Source: DASSKO01 sp035690425
GTDB taxonomy: Bacteria; Actinomycetota; Actinomycetes; Propionibacteriales; Nocardioidaceae
DNA length: 64,000 bases
Direction: 5' to 3'
NCBI GenBank assembly: GCA_035690425.1
Contig: DASSKO010000109.1
Coordinates: 1-64,000, forward strand
The position numbers and the translations under genes were made by a program. Of the stretch, positions 8,136-16,688 are shown piece after piece; the first letter of the stretch is position 1; each line of letters opens with the position of its first letter. The notes beneath the pieces are model-generated. The model had not been told where the DNA came from and did no database searches. It saw only the letters and a program-made list of their open reading frames with translations.

Positions 8136-8903
8136 TCAGCGGTGCGAGCCGACGAGCTCGGCGTAGACGACGACGTTCGCCTCGTAGTTGCTGCTGTCGC
8201 TGTCGTAGCGGCCTCCGCAGGTGATCAACCGCAGCTCCGGTCGGTCAGCAGCGCCGTACACCTCGGCGGTCGGGAACTCATCCTTCGGGTACTGCGCGAC
8301 CTCGGTGACGGCGAAAACCGCGGTGCGGCCGTCCGCACGCTGCACCTGCACCCGCTGCCCCGGACGCAGCGCGCCCAGGCGGAAGAACACGGTGGGTTCC
8401 TGGTCCCAGGTCACGTGCCCGGCGATCACGGCGGCACCGGCAGCGCCGGGCGTGGCACTGCCGTCGTACCAGCCGGCCTTGGCCGGGTCCGACGGCACCT
8501 CAAGGGTGCGGTCCGGGTTCAGTCCGAGCCGCACGAGTGGGGACCGGACGTCGATCGCGGGGATCGCGATGGAGACGGGGCGCGAGACCCCCATCGGCGC
8601 CGGCGTCCTGGCGTCCTTCTCACGCTGCGACCTGCTCGTGTCGTTCCCAGGCTTTGCCTTTTTGGCGTCCTTCCCAGCGTCCGCGGACCTGGCGTCCAGC
8701 TTGAGCGACGGCGTGGGCTGCGGGACGTGACGAGACGTTGAAGCCATCTCCTGCGAGGATGCTGCGGCTGCGGGAGGAGCCGGCGGAGCCGGGTCCTGGG
8801 CGAGCACTCCGGCGGTGACGAGGCCCGCGCCGGCCAACGCGAGCACGCCCGTCGCCGCCGAGACCAAGCGGTCACGGCGGCGACGGACGTGGCGACCTCG
8901 CAT
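8136..8903 (-). CDS. Class F sortase
   Basis: A protein of 255 residues. A basic start and one hydrophobic segment (about 13-35) anchor it in the membrane; a Pro/Ala/Lys-rich linker runs to about residue 100; the sortase barrel follows. The catalytic set is visible: His163 in VIAGHVTW, Cys229 in LITCGG and Arg232. Class F enzymes are single-domain sortases of actinobacteria that link a secreted protein to the wall or trim it. The adjacent CHRD protein, 14 bp upstream in the same operon, is the likely substrate. Confidence 0.9.
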   Translation of the reverse strand: MRGRHVRRRRDRLVSAATGVLALAGAGLVTAGVLAQDPAPPAPPAAAASSQEMASTSRHVPQPTPSLKLDARSADAGKDAKKAKPGNDTSRSQREKDARTPAPMGVSRPVSIAIPAIDVRSPLVRLGLNPDRTLEVPSDPAKAGWYDGSATPGAAGAAVIAGHVTWDQEPTVFFRLGALRPGQRVQVQRADGRTAVFAVTEVAQYPKDEFPTAEVYGAADRPELRLITCGGRYDSDSSNYEANVVVYAELVGSHR

Positions 8904-8917
8904 CAGGTGGCGGCGAC

Positions 8918-9673
8918 TCAGCTGTCGCGGCCGACGAGGCGGCGGCGGTAGATGCCCACACCCGCGGCTCCGGCGAGGGCGACACCACCGAGCGCGAACA
9001 GGCCGAGCGCCTCAGGGCCCTCGGTGCTGCCGGCTCCGGTGTCCACCCCGCCGGCGGGCGCGGCGGTCAGCTCACCACAGGCCGCCGGTGCGGTGGCCTC
9101 CAGCGGGAGCGCCGGGTCCAGCTCGCTCTTGGGCTCGCCGTCGTACTTGCCGCTGGGGTTGATGCTGTCGATGCCGTGCACGACGATCGAGGCGGCCCCG
9201 TCCTCGATGTTGGCCATCACCTCAGACGATACGTCGATCGTGCGGCTGTAGGTGTAGGAGCCGGAGTCGTCAGCCGTCGGCATCCGCTCCACCGCGAGCC
9301 CGCTGCTCGGGCTGGTGTCGCCCTCGGTGGTCAGCGACACCTGGATGGCCCCGTAGGAGGGCTGGCCCTCCACCGTGCTCAGGATCCCGTCCCCGTTCTG
9401 GTCATCTGCCATGGTGGGGCAGACGCCCGCGCCACCGATGTGGACGTGCTGGGCGTGCGGCAGCCCTGCCACGGCGCCGGAGACGTCGAGTTGCACGGTG
9501 ATCTGGTCGCCTGACGACGTCACCGTCGCGGTGCCGGTGGTCCCGGAGTCGTTCAACGTGCCCAGATCCGCGGTGAACGTGTGGCTGTCACCGGCCTCGG
9601 CGTACGCCGGTCCTGCCGCCAACAGGGGCAGAGCGGCTGCGGGAAGTAAGGCGAGTGCCTTGATTACGCGCAT
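8918..9673 (-). CDS. Secreted CHRD-domain protein with C-terminal anchor
   Basis: A protein of 251 residues with a signal peptide ending near AYAEAG (residue 25-27) and a CHRD domain (HAQHVHIGGAGVC, and IVVHGIDSINPSGKY near its end). The C terminus has a Gly-rich segment with VDTGAGS, a hydrophobic helix and a final basic RRRLVGRDS, which is the layout of a sortase-anchored protein; a canonical LPxTG is absent, and VDTG is the only possible sorting motif. A GAGGAGG box precedes the ATG. CHRD domain function is poorly known. Confidence 0.85.
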   Translation of the reverse strand: MRVIKALALLPAAALPLLAAGPAYAEAGDSHTFTADLGTLNDSGTTGTATVTSSGDQITVQLDVSGAVAGLPHAQHVHIGGAGVCPTMADDQNGDGILSTVEGQPSYGAIQVSLTTEGDTSPSSGLAVERMPTADDSGSYTYSRTIDVSSEVMANIEDGAASIVVHGIDSINPSGKYDGEPKSELDPALPLEATAPAACGELTAAPAGGVDTGAGSTEGPEALGLFALGGVALAGAAGVGIYRRRLVGRDS

Positions 9674-10111
9674 GCGGGGTCCTCCTCGGGCCTCGAATGG
9701 GATTTATGTGTCTTTGCACACAGTTACCACATACCGCGCAAGTTATTCGTGTGCGAAGTGTTGACACGCCAGCACGGTCAGTAGTCACACCGCTGTCGAA
9801 CACTCAGCGAGGCCGCGACGCGCGCCAATAGGTCAGATGTCGCGAAGAAGGCAGTACATGCGGCGAGAGCCACGCACAGCGAGCTCATCGGCCGTGGACA
9901 TCGGGACCCGGCGCCGACAGGCTCAGCACCGGGACCCGCTGTTCCCCTCCTGCGTGGCGACCCCTGCCATGAAGTAGGACATTAGGCCGGAAGTTCCCAG
10001 TCGGCAGCGCAAGCTCGGACTTTTTACCTTCGACGGCCCAGTGGCCGAGTCCCGCATGGCAGCGCGACCGCCCGGGTACGCCGTTCGACGTACTCGATGA
10101 TTGGAGCGACC
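9674..10111. other. Intergenic region between CHRD gene and SRPBCC gene
   Basis: I see no gene here. It must hold the divergent promoters. The part next to the CHRD gene is AT-richer (TTATTCGTGTGCGAAG and a TTGACA) and fits a promoter, although the strand of the TTGACA is plus. No clear terminator or dyad stands out. Confidence 0.4.
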
Positions 10112-10570
10112 ATGACCAGCGCCCAGAAGTCGATCGACGTCGACTGCTACGTCACGGCTGCCTACAACCAGTGGACGCAGTTCGAGGATTTCCCCTCCTT
10201 CATGGAGTCGGTCCAGGAGGTGCGCCAGATCGAAGACCGGGCCCTGCACTGGACGGTGAAGATCGGTGGCATCACCCGCGAGTTCGACGCGGAGATCACC
10301 GAGCAGGTGCCCGACGAGCGGATCGCCTGGCGAAGCACCGATGGCACCACGCAGGCCGGGGTGGTGACGTTCCACAAGATCAACGAGTCGACGACCCGGG
10401 TGATGCTGCAGCTCGACATGCAGCCCGAGGGGCTGGCGGAGAAGGCTGCGGACCGGCTCGGCGTGGTCGAGCACATGATCAGCACCGACCTGGCGAACTT
10501 CAAGAAGCTGATCGAGCAGCGCGGCCGTCCCACCGGCGCCTGGCGCGGCGACGTGCCCCGGGAGGGATGA
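10112..10570 (+). CDS. SRPBCC family protein (polyketide cyclase/dehydrase type)
   Basis: A protein of 152 residues with the START/SRPBCC fold. It shows YNQWTQFEDFPSFMESVQEVRQ, the DxxxH-like WTVKIGG strand and GVVTFHKI, and a long C-terminal helix (GVVEHMISTDLANFKKLIEQRG). This subgroup (coenzyme Q-binding / cyclase-like) is common in actinobacteria; the ligand is unknown. The ATG has GGAG upstream; another ATG five codons earlier is less likely. It ends tail to tail with the C39 peptidase gene. Confidence 0.82.
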   Translation: MTSAQKSIDVDCYVTAAYNQWTQFEDFPSFMESVQEVRQIEDRALHWTVKIGGITREFDAEITEQVPDERIAWRSTDGTTQAGVVTFHKINESTTRVMLQLDMQPEGLAEKAADRLGVVEHMISTDLANFKKLIEQRGRPTGAWRGDVPREG

Positions 10571-10578
10571 CCCTGTCG

Positions 10579-11865
10579 CTACCAGTTGGCTTGCCGCGGC
10601 GCCGGCGGCAGCGGCACCGACCGAGGATGGATCACGTAGGTCAGCCCGCCGCTGTGCGGCAGCCAGGCGTTCTCGAAGTTCTTGCGGTTGTAGTGCACCC
10701 GCACCTGGTCGTTGCGGGGCTCCAGGTGTGACGCCGGGTCGTTGACCACGACGTTGCCCCGCCGGTCGAAGCCGACGATCACGAGCAGGTGGCCGGCGGT
10801 GGAGTAGCCCGCCTGCGGCAGGTCGTCCCGGTCGAACGACACCGACACGACCAGCGGGATGCCGGCGTCGATGAACCGCTCGGCCTCGGTGAGCGAGCGC
10901 AACCTGGTGACGAAGGCGTGCATGCCGTATCGACCGGCGTATGCGGTGTTGAACGGCCAGTTGCCTGCACCGTCGTACCGGTAGTCGTAGCTGCCACGCG
11001 CCGCGTGCACGACCCACGGGTCGTCCTTGGGCCGCACCCAGCGATACTCGGCCGGCTTCGGGCCGGAGCCCCAGTAACGGAGAACCATCGCCGTCGAGGT
11101 CGGGCTGCACCACGCTTCGCCCCCGCCGCCCCACTGCTCGTAGCGCCCGGCATGCTTCTGCTGCGAGTACGTCGGCACGGGCAGCACGGTGCGTCCGGCA
11201 CTACGGCGGCGGCTGGCCGTATCGACTGCGTCCACGCTGACCCGTGACGCCATCGCGCCGACCGACCTGACCCGCGGTTGGGCGGCACCGCCCACCGGAC
11301 GCAGCAGGGTGACCCGCAGTTGCCAGTTGCGCAGCCGATGTCCGCCAGCGGTCCGGAAGGTGTCGGTCGCCACCGCACCGATGCCGTCGGACTGGCTGTC
11401 GGCCGATGTCCGGCGCAGCGCCCGCCCACCCGCAGCCCAGCGCCCGAGGACGTACCACGTGCTGCGCTGTCCTGTCTCGGTGGTCCCGCGCATCTCGATC
11501 TCCACCCAGGAGTGTCCGGGGGTGGACGCGTTCCAGGACGCGACCAGCTCGGTGAGCCCGAACCGGGTCCGCTTCCACGGGGAACGCCACCGCGCGTACT
11601 CGTAGCGACGGGCCGGGCGGTCGGTGTGCGGGTCGCGGTACCACCGGGTGCCGACCGGGCGGTGCAGACCCAGCGCGCCGCGCCTGACCCACGTCCCCTG
11701 GTGCACGCCGCGCGACAACTCGGCGCGGTTGCTCCAGTCGGCATAGCTGACGTGGTGCTCCGGCGCCGTGCCCGCGGCAGCCGACGGGGCAATGCCGGCC
11801 GGCACGGAGGTGAGCAGCACTGCGGCGAGGATCGAGCACAGCACCGGGACCCGGAGTACGCGCAT
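10579..11865 (-). CDS. Secreted C39-like peptidase (paralog 1)
   Basis: A protein of 428 residues with a signal peptide (about residues 1-31, ending PSAAAG). A beta-rich domain of about 190 residues comes first, then a papain-like C39-type domain: Cys253 in GEAWCSPTSTAM, His359 in GHLLVIVGF, and VVVNDPAS supplying the third catalytic residue. It is likely an extracytoplasmic cysteine peptidase. A second copy lies directly upstream on the same strand and aligns over nearly the whole length. AGGAG lies ten bases before the ATG. Confidence 0.85.
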   Translation of the reverse strand: MRVLRVPVLCSILAAVLLTSVPAGIAPSAAAGTAPEHHVSYADWSNRAELSRGVHQGTWVRRGALGLHRPVGTRWYRDPHTDRPARRYEYARWRSPWKRTRFGLTELVASWNASTPGHSWVEIEMRGTTETGQRSTWYVLGRWAAGGRALRRTSADSQSDGIGAVATDTFRTAGGHRLRNWQLRVTLLRPVGGAAQPRVRSVGAMASRVSVDAVDTASRRRSAGRTVLPVPTYSQQKHAGRYEQWGGGGEAWCSPTSTAMVLRYWGSGPKPAEYRWVRPKDDPWVVHAARGSYDYRYDGAGNWPFNTAYAGRYGMHAFVTRLRSLTEAERFIDAGIPLVVSVSFDRDDLPQAGYSTAGHLLVIVGFDRRGNVVVNDPASHLEPRNDQVRVHYNRKNFENAWLPHSGGLTYVIHPRSVPLPPAPRQANW

Positions 11866-11884
11866 GACCTGAGACTCCTGTGAA

Positions 11885-11919
11885 GTGACAAGGACTACCT
11901 TGTGTAGTCAATTAGTCAC
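11885..11919 (-). promoter_or_regulatory. Nested dyad upstream of C39 paralog 1
   Basis: GTGAC/GTCAC arms flank GACTAC/GTAGTC arms with a five-base centre. On the gene's strand the region reads TTGACTACACAAGGTAGTCC, so a TTGAC-type -35 box may overlap the dyad. This is a candidate operator within the promoter; the regulator is unknown. Confidence 0.4.
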
Positions 11920-11950
11920 CCTGCCAGAGTCGGCGCGGTCGCGTACGTTT

Positions 11951-12018
11951 TTCACGGAACCGTGGACGACCGACCGGATCTGCGCGGTCGCACGTACGTG
12001 TTTCACGGGGCCGTGGAA
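11951..12018 (-). terminator. Twin related hairpins between the C39 paralogs
   Basis: Two copies of a TTCACGGnnCCGTGGA core, 51 bases apart, each form a short hairpin. The right copy extends into a longer stem (ACGTGTTTCACGG with CCGTGGAAAACGT, two mismatches). They lie just after the stop of the upstream paralog, so they may end its transcript. The T-run is short. A duplicated binding site is the other option. Confidence 0.4.
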
Positions 12019-12047
12019 AACGTGCGGCGAGCCCGGCCGGCACCGGG

Positions 12048-13232
12048 TCACCAGTTGGCCTGCTCCGGGGCCGGCGGAAGTGGCACCGAAGACGGGTGGA
12101 TGACGTAAGTCAGCCCGCCGCTGTACGGCAGCCAGGCGTTCTCGAACTGCTCGCGGTCGTAGGTGACCCGCACCGCGTCGTTGCTCGGGATCCGGTGTGA
12201 CGCGGGGTCGTTGACGACCACGTCGCCTCCCTCGTCGAAGCCGACGATCACCAGCAGGTGCCCGTTGGTGGAGTAGCCAGCACCGTCGAGCGTGCTCTCT
12301 TCGAACGACACCGAGGCGACCAGCGGAATACCCGCCTTGACGAACTGCTCGGCCTCGGTCAGCGAGCGCAGCCGGGTCACGAACCCGTCGAGTCCGTACC
12401 GGGCGGCGTAGGCGGTGTTGAACGGCCAGTTGCCTGCGCCGTCGTAGGCGTAGTCGAACGTGCCCCGGGCGGCGTGGTCCACCCACTTGTCCTCGCCCGG
12501 CTCGACCCAGGCGTAGTCCTCGGGCGTCGGGCCGGTGCCCCAGTAGCGCAGCAGCATCGACGTCGACGTCGGGCTGCACCACGCCTCGCCGCCGCCGTCC
12601 CACTGTGGATAGTGGCCCACGTGCTTTTCCTGCGAGTACGCCGGGACGTCGAGCACGATGCCCTCGGCGCCACCGGAGGGGCTGGCCTGCGTGATCCTCT
12701 CGATGCCCGGGAGCTCCGACGCCATGGCACCCACCGCCCGCACCGTCGGGCTCAGGTCCGAGCCGGTCGGGCGCAGCAGCGTGACGCGCAGCTGCCAGGT
12801 GACCAGGCTGCGGCCCTCCGCGGCCCTGAACATGTCGATGGCCACCCGGCCGAGCTCGTCGCGCTGGCTGCCCGCGCTGGCGCGGTGGAAGTCGGTGTCC
12901 CGCTCGGCCCATCGGGCGAGCACGTACCACCTGCTGGTGGTGTCATCGTCGGCGAGCCCCCGCATCTCGACCTCGACCCAGGAACCGCCGGGCGTCGTCG
13001 CGGACCACGAGGCCACCAGCTCCGAAAGGCCGAACCCGCTGCGCACCTCCGGTGAGACCCAGCGGGCGTAATCATAGCTGCGGCGCGACCCGTCACCGTG
13101 CGGATCGATGTAGTCGCGCACACCGACTGGCGCAGCCATCCCCAGCCCATCGTCGGTGACCGTGGTGCCGTGCGCCGTCCCGTCCCGGAAGGTCGCCGGC
13201 CGGCTCCACGAGGTGTACGCGACGTTGCGCAC
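12048..13232 (-). CDS. C39-like peptidase (paralog 2, no visible signal peptide)
   Basis: A protein of 394 residues parallel to its neighbour from the beta-rich domain onward (RNVAYTSWSRPATF aligns with HVSYADWSNRAEL). The catalytic motifs are kept: GEAWCSPTSTSM, GHLLVIVGF, VVVNDPAS. It begins at a GTG with GGGAGGAG three bases upstream, immediately after trxA, and has no signal peptide; the open frame continues upstream into trxA but offers no hydrophobic leader. So it is either cytoplasmic, exported another way, or has lost its leader. It is probably cotranscribed with trxA. Confidence 0.82.
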   Translation of the reverse strand: MRNVAYTSWSRPATFRDGTAHGTTVTDDGLGMAAPVGVRDYIDPHGDGSRRSYDYARWVSPEVRSGFGLSELVASWSATTPGGSWVEVEMRGLADDDTTSRWYVLARWAERDTDFHRASAGSQRDELGRVAIDMFRAAEGRSLVTWQLRVTLLRPTGSDLSPTVRAVGAMASELPGIERITQASPSGGAEGIVLDVPAYSQEKHVGHYPQWDGGGEAWCSPTSTSMLLRYWGTGPTPEDYAWVEPGEDKWVDHAARGTFDYAYDGAGNWPFNTAYAARYGLDGFVTRLRSLTEAEQFVKAGIPLVASVSFEESTLDGAGYSTNGHLLVIVGFDEGGDVVVNDPASHRIPSNDAVRVTYDREQFENAWLPYSGGLTYVIHPSSVPLPPAPEQANW

Positions 13233-13276
13233 CGACTCCTCCCAGTTGCCGGCTTGAGGACGGTCGAGCGCGGTGG

Positions 13277-13639
13277 TCAGCGGCCCGCGTCGGCCATCTT
13301 GGCCCGCACGTCCTCCATGTCCAGCGCTCGCACCGCGTCGATCAGCTGCTGCAGCGCCGGCGCCGGCAGCGCACCCGCCTCGCGGTAGACCAGGACACCC
13401 TCACGGAAGGCCATCAGCGTCGGGATCGAGGTGATCTGCGCCTGCGTCGCGATTGCCTGCTCGGCCTCGGTGTCGACCTTGGCGAAGGCGATGTCGTCGT
13501 GCTGCTCGGACGCGGACTCGAAGATCGGCGCGAACGAACGGCACGGACCGCACCACTCCGCCCAGAAGTCGACCAGGACGATGTCGTTGCCGGTGACGGT
13601 CTGCTCGAAGTTCTCCGCGGTGGCGGTGATCGTCGTCAT
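13277..13639 (-). CDS. trxA: Thioredoxin
   Basis: A protein of 120 residues with the thioredoxin fold and redox centre WCGPC (Cys30, Cys33), the cis-proline segment ITSIPTLMAF and the usual DIVLVDFWAEW strand. The C terminus is slightly longer than in E. coli TrxA. It should reduce protein disulfides in the cytoplasm. The start ATG is the first with a thioredoxin-like N terminus (MTTITATAENFEQ). It reads toward the C39 genes. Confidence 0.92.
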   Translation of the reverse strand: MTTITATAENFEQTVTGNDIVLVDFWAEWCGPCRSFAPIFESASEQHDDIAFAKVDTEAEQAIATQAQITSIPTLMAFREGVLVYREAGALPAPALQQLIDAVRALDMEDVRAKMADAGR

Positions 13640-13727
13640 CCGTGCGCTCCTCCGGATCAAAGGGAAAGGTCGGTCCTCGTTGTAGCCATCCACGCTGGGC
13701 AGATATTCCTGCGCGTAGGCTGCCGCG

Positions 13728-14519
13728 GTGACCAGCTCACCCGACCGGCACGTGCTCGACCGGCCGCGGCTCGACGTCGTCCATGGCCGGCCGGACTCGG
13801 CCGCCGACCTCGTCGTGGTCGCGCACGGCGGGCAGGACAAGTCGCTCGACGACGCGCACGAGCGGCGGCCCAGCCTGCTGCGGATGTGGCCGTTCGTCGC
13901 CGCGGCGCACGCGGGAGCACCGGCGGCCGCGGTGGCGCTGCTGCGCTACCGCTTCCGCGGCTGGAACGGCCCGGACGCGCACGCGATGGCCGACCTGCGC
14001 ACGGTGTTGGACGGCCTGCCTCCGTCGGTCGAGCGGATCGTGCTGGTCGGTCACTCGATGGGTGGCCGGGCGGTGCTGCGCTGTGGAGACGACCCGCGCG
14101 TGGTCGGCGTACTCGCGCTGGCGCCGTGGTTGCCGGAGGCAGAGCCCACGACGGATCTGCGCGGCCGTGTCGTCGTGACCGCCCACGGGGTGCAGGACCG
14201 GATGACCGACCCGCGCGGCACGGCACAGTTCGTCGTCCGGCTGCGCCGGCACGGCGTGCGGGTGGCCGAGTTGGCGGTCGAGGCCGACACCCATGCGCTG
14301 CTGCACCGGCACGGCGACTGGGCCGAGCTGGTACGGCGTTTCGTCGGCGGGTGTATCGGTGGCGCCGAGATCGACCCGCTGCTCACCGAGGCGCTCAGCG
14401 ACGATCCGTCCCGTCCGGCCGTGCTGCTCCCCCGATGGAGCGACGCCCACGGCCGACTCGGTGCCGTGCTGAGCATCGCGCGGGCCCGGATGGCTCGCCG
14501 GTCCACACGAGGCGGCTGA
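13728..14519 (+). CDS. Alpha/beta hydrolase
   Basis: A protein of 263 residues starting at GTG. The nucleophile elbow GHSMGGR, an early VVVAHGGQD oxyanion strand and a late histidine near HALLHRHGDW support an alpha/beta hydrolase. The substrate is unknown. It is first in a same-strand run with the FAD oxidoreductase, DUF1365 and cyclopropane-synthase genes, 73 bp before the next start, so a role in lipid handling is possible but unproven. Confidence 0.78.
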   Translation: MTSSPDRHVLDRPRLDVVHGRPDSAADLVVVAHGGQDKSLDDAHERRPSLLRMWPFVAAAHAGAPAAAVALLRYRFRGWNGPDAHAMADLRTVLDGLPPSVERIVLVGHSMGGRAVLRCGDDPRVVGVLALAPWLPEAEPTTDLRGRVVVTAHGVQDRMTDPRGTAQFVVRLRRHGVRVAELAVEADTHALLHRHGDWAELVRRFVGGCIGGAEIDPLLTEALSDDPSRPAVLLPRWSDAHGRLGAVLSIARARMARRSTRGG

Positions 14520-14592
14520 CGAGAGGACCCAGATTGAGCAGACAACCACGTGTGTGGCGCAGCACACACATCCGTGGCGGCCGCGGCACCGA

Positions 14593-15900
14593 ATGCCTAA
14601 TGTGAGACCCGATACCGCGGACGCGGCAGATGCATCCGAGCGCTCCACCGTTGCCGTCGTCGGCTCCGGCGTCGCCGGGCTGACCGCTGCGTACCTGCTG
14701 CAGCGCCGCTACGACGTCACCCTGTTCGAGGCCGCCGACCGGCTCGGCGGCCACGCACACACCCATCAGCTCGCCACTCGCGCCGGCGGCGCGCTCGCCG
14801 TGGACAGCGGCTTCATCGTGCACAACGACCGCACCTACCCCCACCTGCGTCGGCTGTTTGGCGAGCTCGGCGTGGCGGTCCAGCCCACCGAGATGAGCAT
14901 GAGCATCCGCTGCGAGGGCTGCGGCCTCGAGTACGCCGGGGGGCGTGGCGCGAAGGGCATCATCGCGCAGCGGCGCCGGGTGGCCGACCCACGGTTCTGG
15001 TCGCTGCTGGTGCAGGTGCGGCGGTTCCACGCCATGGCATCGAAGTTTCTGCGCACCGCGCCCGAGGACGACCTCACGACCTACGGCGACTTCCTCACCC
15101 GGCACGGGTTCGGTGCACACTTCGTGCAGCATTACGCCGTACCCGTCGTGTCGTGCGTGTGGTCCGCCGGGCATCAGACCGCGCTGCAGTACCCGGCGCG
15201 CTACCTCTTCGCGTTCCTGGACCACCACGGGATGCTGGCCGTGAAGGGTGCACCGCAGTGGTACACCGTGACCGGCGGTTCCCGGACCTACGTCGATCGG
15301 CTGGCGGCCACCCTCGACCGGGTGCGCACCGCTACACCGGTCCGCGACATCACCCGCAAGCCCGACGCGGTCGAGCTACGCGACGCGGGCGACCGGGTGC
15401 ACCGGGCAGACCGGGTGGTGATCGCCACCCATGCCGACCAGGCCCTGCAGCTGCTGACCGACCCGACCGACGCCGAGCGCGACGTTCTCGGCGCGTTCGG
15501 CTACTCCACCAACGACACGCTGCTGCACACTGACGCCCGGATCCTGCCCCGCGCGCGGCAGGCGAAGGCATCCTGGAACTACCTGATGACCTCGTGTACC
15601 GCTCGACCCGAGGCCACACTGGTGAGCTACTGGATGAACCGCCTGCACGGCCACGCCGGCGAGCGCGACTACGTCGTCACGCTGAACGGGCGCGACCGCG
15701 TCGACCCCGCGAGCGTGCTCGCCGAGATGAGCTACGACCACCCGCTCTACACACCTGAGTCGGTCGCGGCTCAGCGCCGGCTGCCCGAGCTCGACACCGA
15801 CGTGACCGCCTTCGCCGGCGCCTACCACGGCTGGGGGTTCCACGAGGACGGCTGCCGCTCCGGCGTGCAGGTGGCCCGAAGGTTCGGAGTGGACTGGTGA
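14593..15900 (+). CDS. FAD-dependent oxidoreductase of the amine-oxidase fold (lipid cluster)
   Basis: A protein of about 435 residues. Near the start it has the dinucleotide-binding VAVVGSGVAGLTAAYLL, then FEAADRLGGHAHTH with the second FAD motif. A CxxC (RCEGCGLEYAG) lies at about residue 100. It resembles the oxidoreductase that accompanies DUF1365 and cyclopropane-synthase genes in many bacteria (for example Rv0449c next to Rv0448c and ufaA1). The next gene starts inside its stop (GTGA). The reaction is unknown; oxidation of a modified fatty acyl chain is an inference. The start is the ATG giving MPNVRPDTADAA; an earlier ATG exists. Confidence 0.83.
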   Translation: MPNVRPDTADAADASERSTVAVVGSGVAGLTAAYLLQRRYDVTLFEAADRLGGHAHTHQLATRAGGALAVDSGFIVHNDRTYPHLRRLFGELGVAVQPTEMSMSIRCEGCGLEYAGGRGAKGIIAQRRRVADPRFWSLLVQVRRFHAMASKFLRTAPEDDLTTYGDFLTRHGFGAHFVQHYAVPVVSCVWSAGHQTALQYPARYLFAFLDHHGMLAVKGAPQWYTVTGGSRTYVDRLAATLDRVRTATPVRDITRKPDAVELRDAGDRVHRADRVVIATHADQALQLLTDPTDAERDVLGAFGYSTNDTLLHTDARILPRARQAKASWNYLMTSCTARPEATLVSYWMNRLHGHAGERDYVVTLNGRDRVDPASVLAEMSYDHPLYTPESVAAQRRLPELDTDVTAFAGAYHGWGFHEDGCRSGVQVARRFGVDW

Positions 15901-16688
15901 GGCCGCCCGACGGCCCGGCCTACGACCTGGCCGGCGACCGGCCCGTGCTGCCCGGCCCCCCCGTGCTGCCTGCGATCGTCGACGGCCAGGTGAGCCACCA
16001 ACGGCACCAGCCGTTCCGGCGACGGTTCCGACACCGGGCCTACCAGTGGCTGGTCGACCTCGACGACCTCCCGCGGCTGCCACCCCTGCTCCGCCCGCTG
16101 GCGTCGTTCCGGGCGGCCGACCATCTCGGCGACCCGGACCGGTCGATCAAACACAACGTGGAGCACTTCCTCGCGCTGCACGGCGTCGACCTCACCGGCG
16201 GACGGGTGCTGATGCTCGCGAACGCCCGCGTGGTCGGGTACGTCTTCGACCCGCTGTCGGTGTACTGGTGCTACGCGGCCGACGGCACGCTCGCGTGCGT
16301 CGTGGCCGAGGTGCACAACACCTACGGGGAACGGCACGCCTACCTGCTCCGGCCGGGCGAGCGCGGTGCCGCGAACACCGACAAGCGCTTCTACGTTTCT
16401 CCGTTCTTCGACGTCAGCGGCCACTACGAGATGCGCTTCGAGCTCACCCCGGACACCGTCGAGACGGTGATCGTGCTGCACCACGACGGCCGGCGGAGCC
16501 TCACCGCCACCTTCACCGGCCGTCCCAGGCCGGCGACTAGGCGGACGGTGCTGGGGGTATCGGTTCGGCACCCGGCGATGCCGCTTCGCGTCAGCGCGCT
16601 GATCAGGTGGCACGGCATCAAGCTATGGGCCCGCGGGTTGCCCGTCGTACCCCGCACACCGCACGAGCACCAGGAGGGTGTCCGATGA
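15897..16688 (+). CDS. DUF1365 domain protein
   Basis: A protein of 263 residues containing the DUF1365 signatures: RRRFRHRAYQWLVDLDDLP early, VGYVFDPLSVYWCY in the middle, VHNTYGERHAYLL and KRFYVSPFFDVSGHYEM later. The family is always near fatty-acid cyclopropanation or methylation genes, but no biochemical role is established. It overlaps both neighbours by four bases, so all three products should be made together. Confidence 0.9.
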   Translation: MRPPDGPAYDLAGDRPVLPGPPVLPAIVDGQVSHQRHQPFRRRFRHRAYQWLVDLDDLPRLPPLLRPLASFRAADHLGDPDRSIKHNVEHFLALHGVDLTGGRVLMLANARVVGYVFDPLSVYWCYAADGTLACVVAEVHNTYGERHAYLLRPGERGAANTDKRFYVSPFFDVSGHYEMRFELTPDTVETVIVLHHDGRRSLTATFTGRPRPATRRTVLGVSVRHPAMPLRVSALIRWHGIKLWARGLPVVPRTPHEHQEGVR

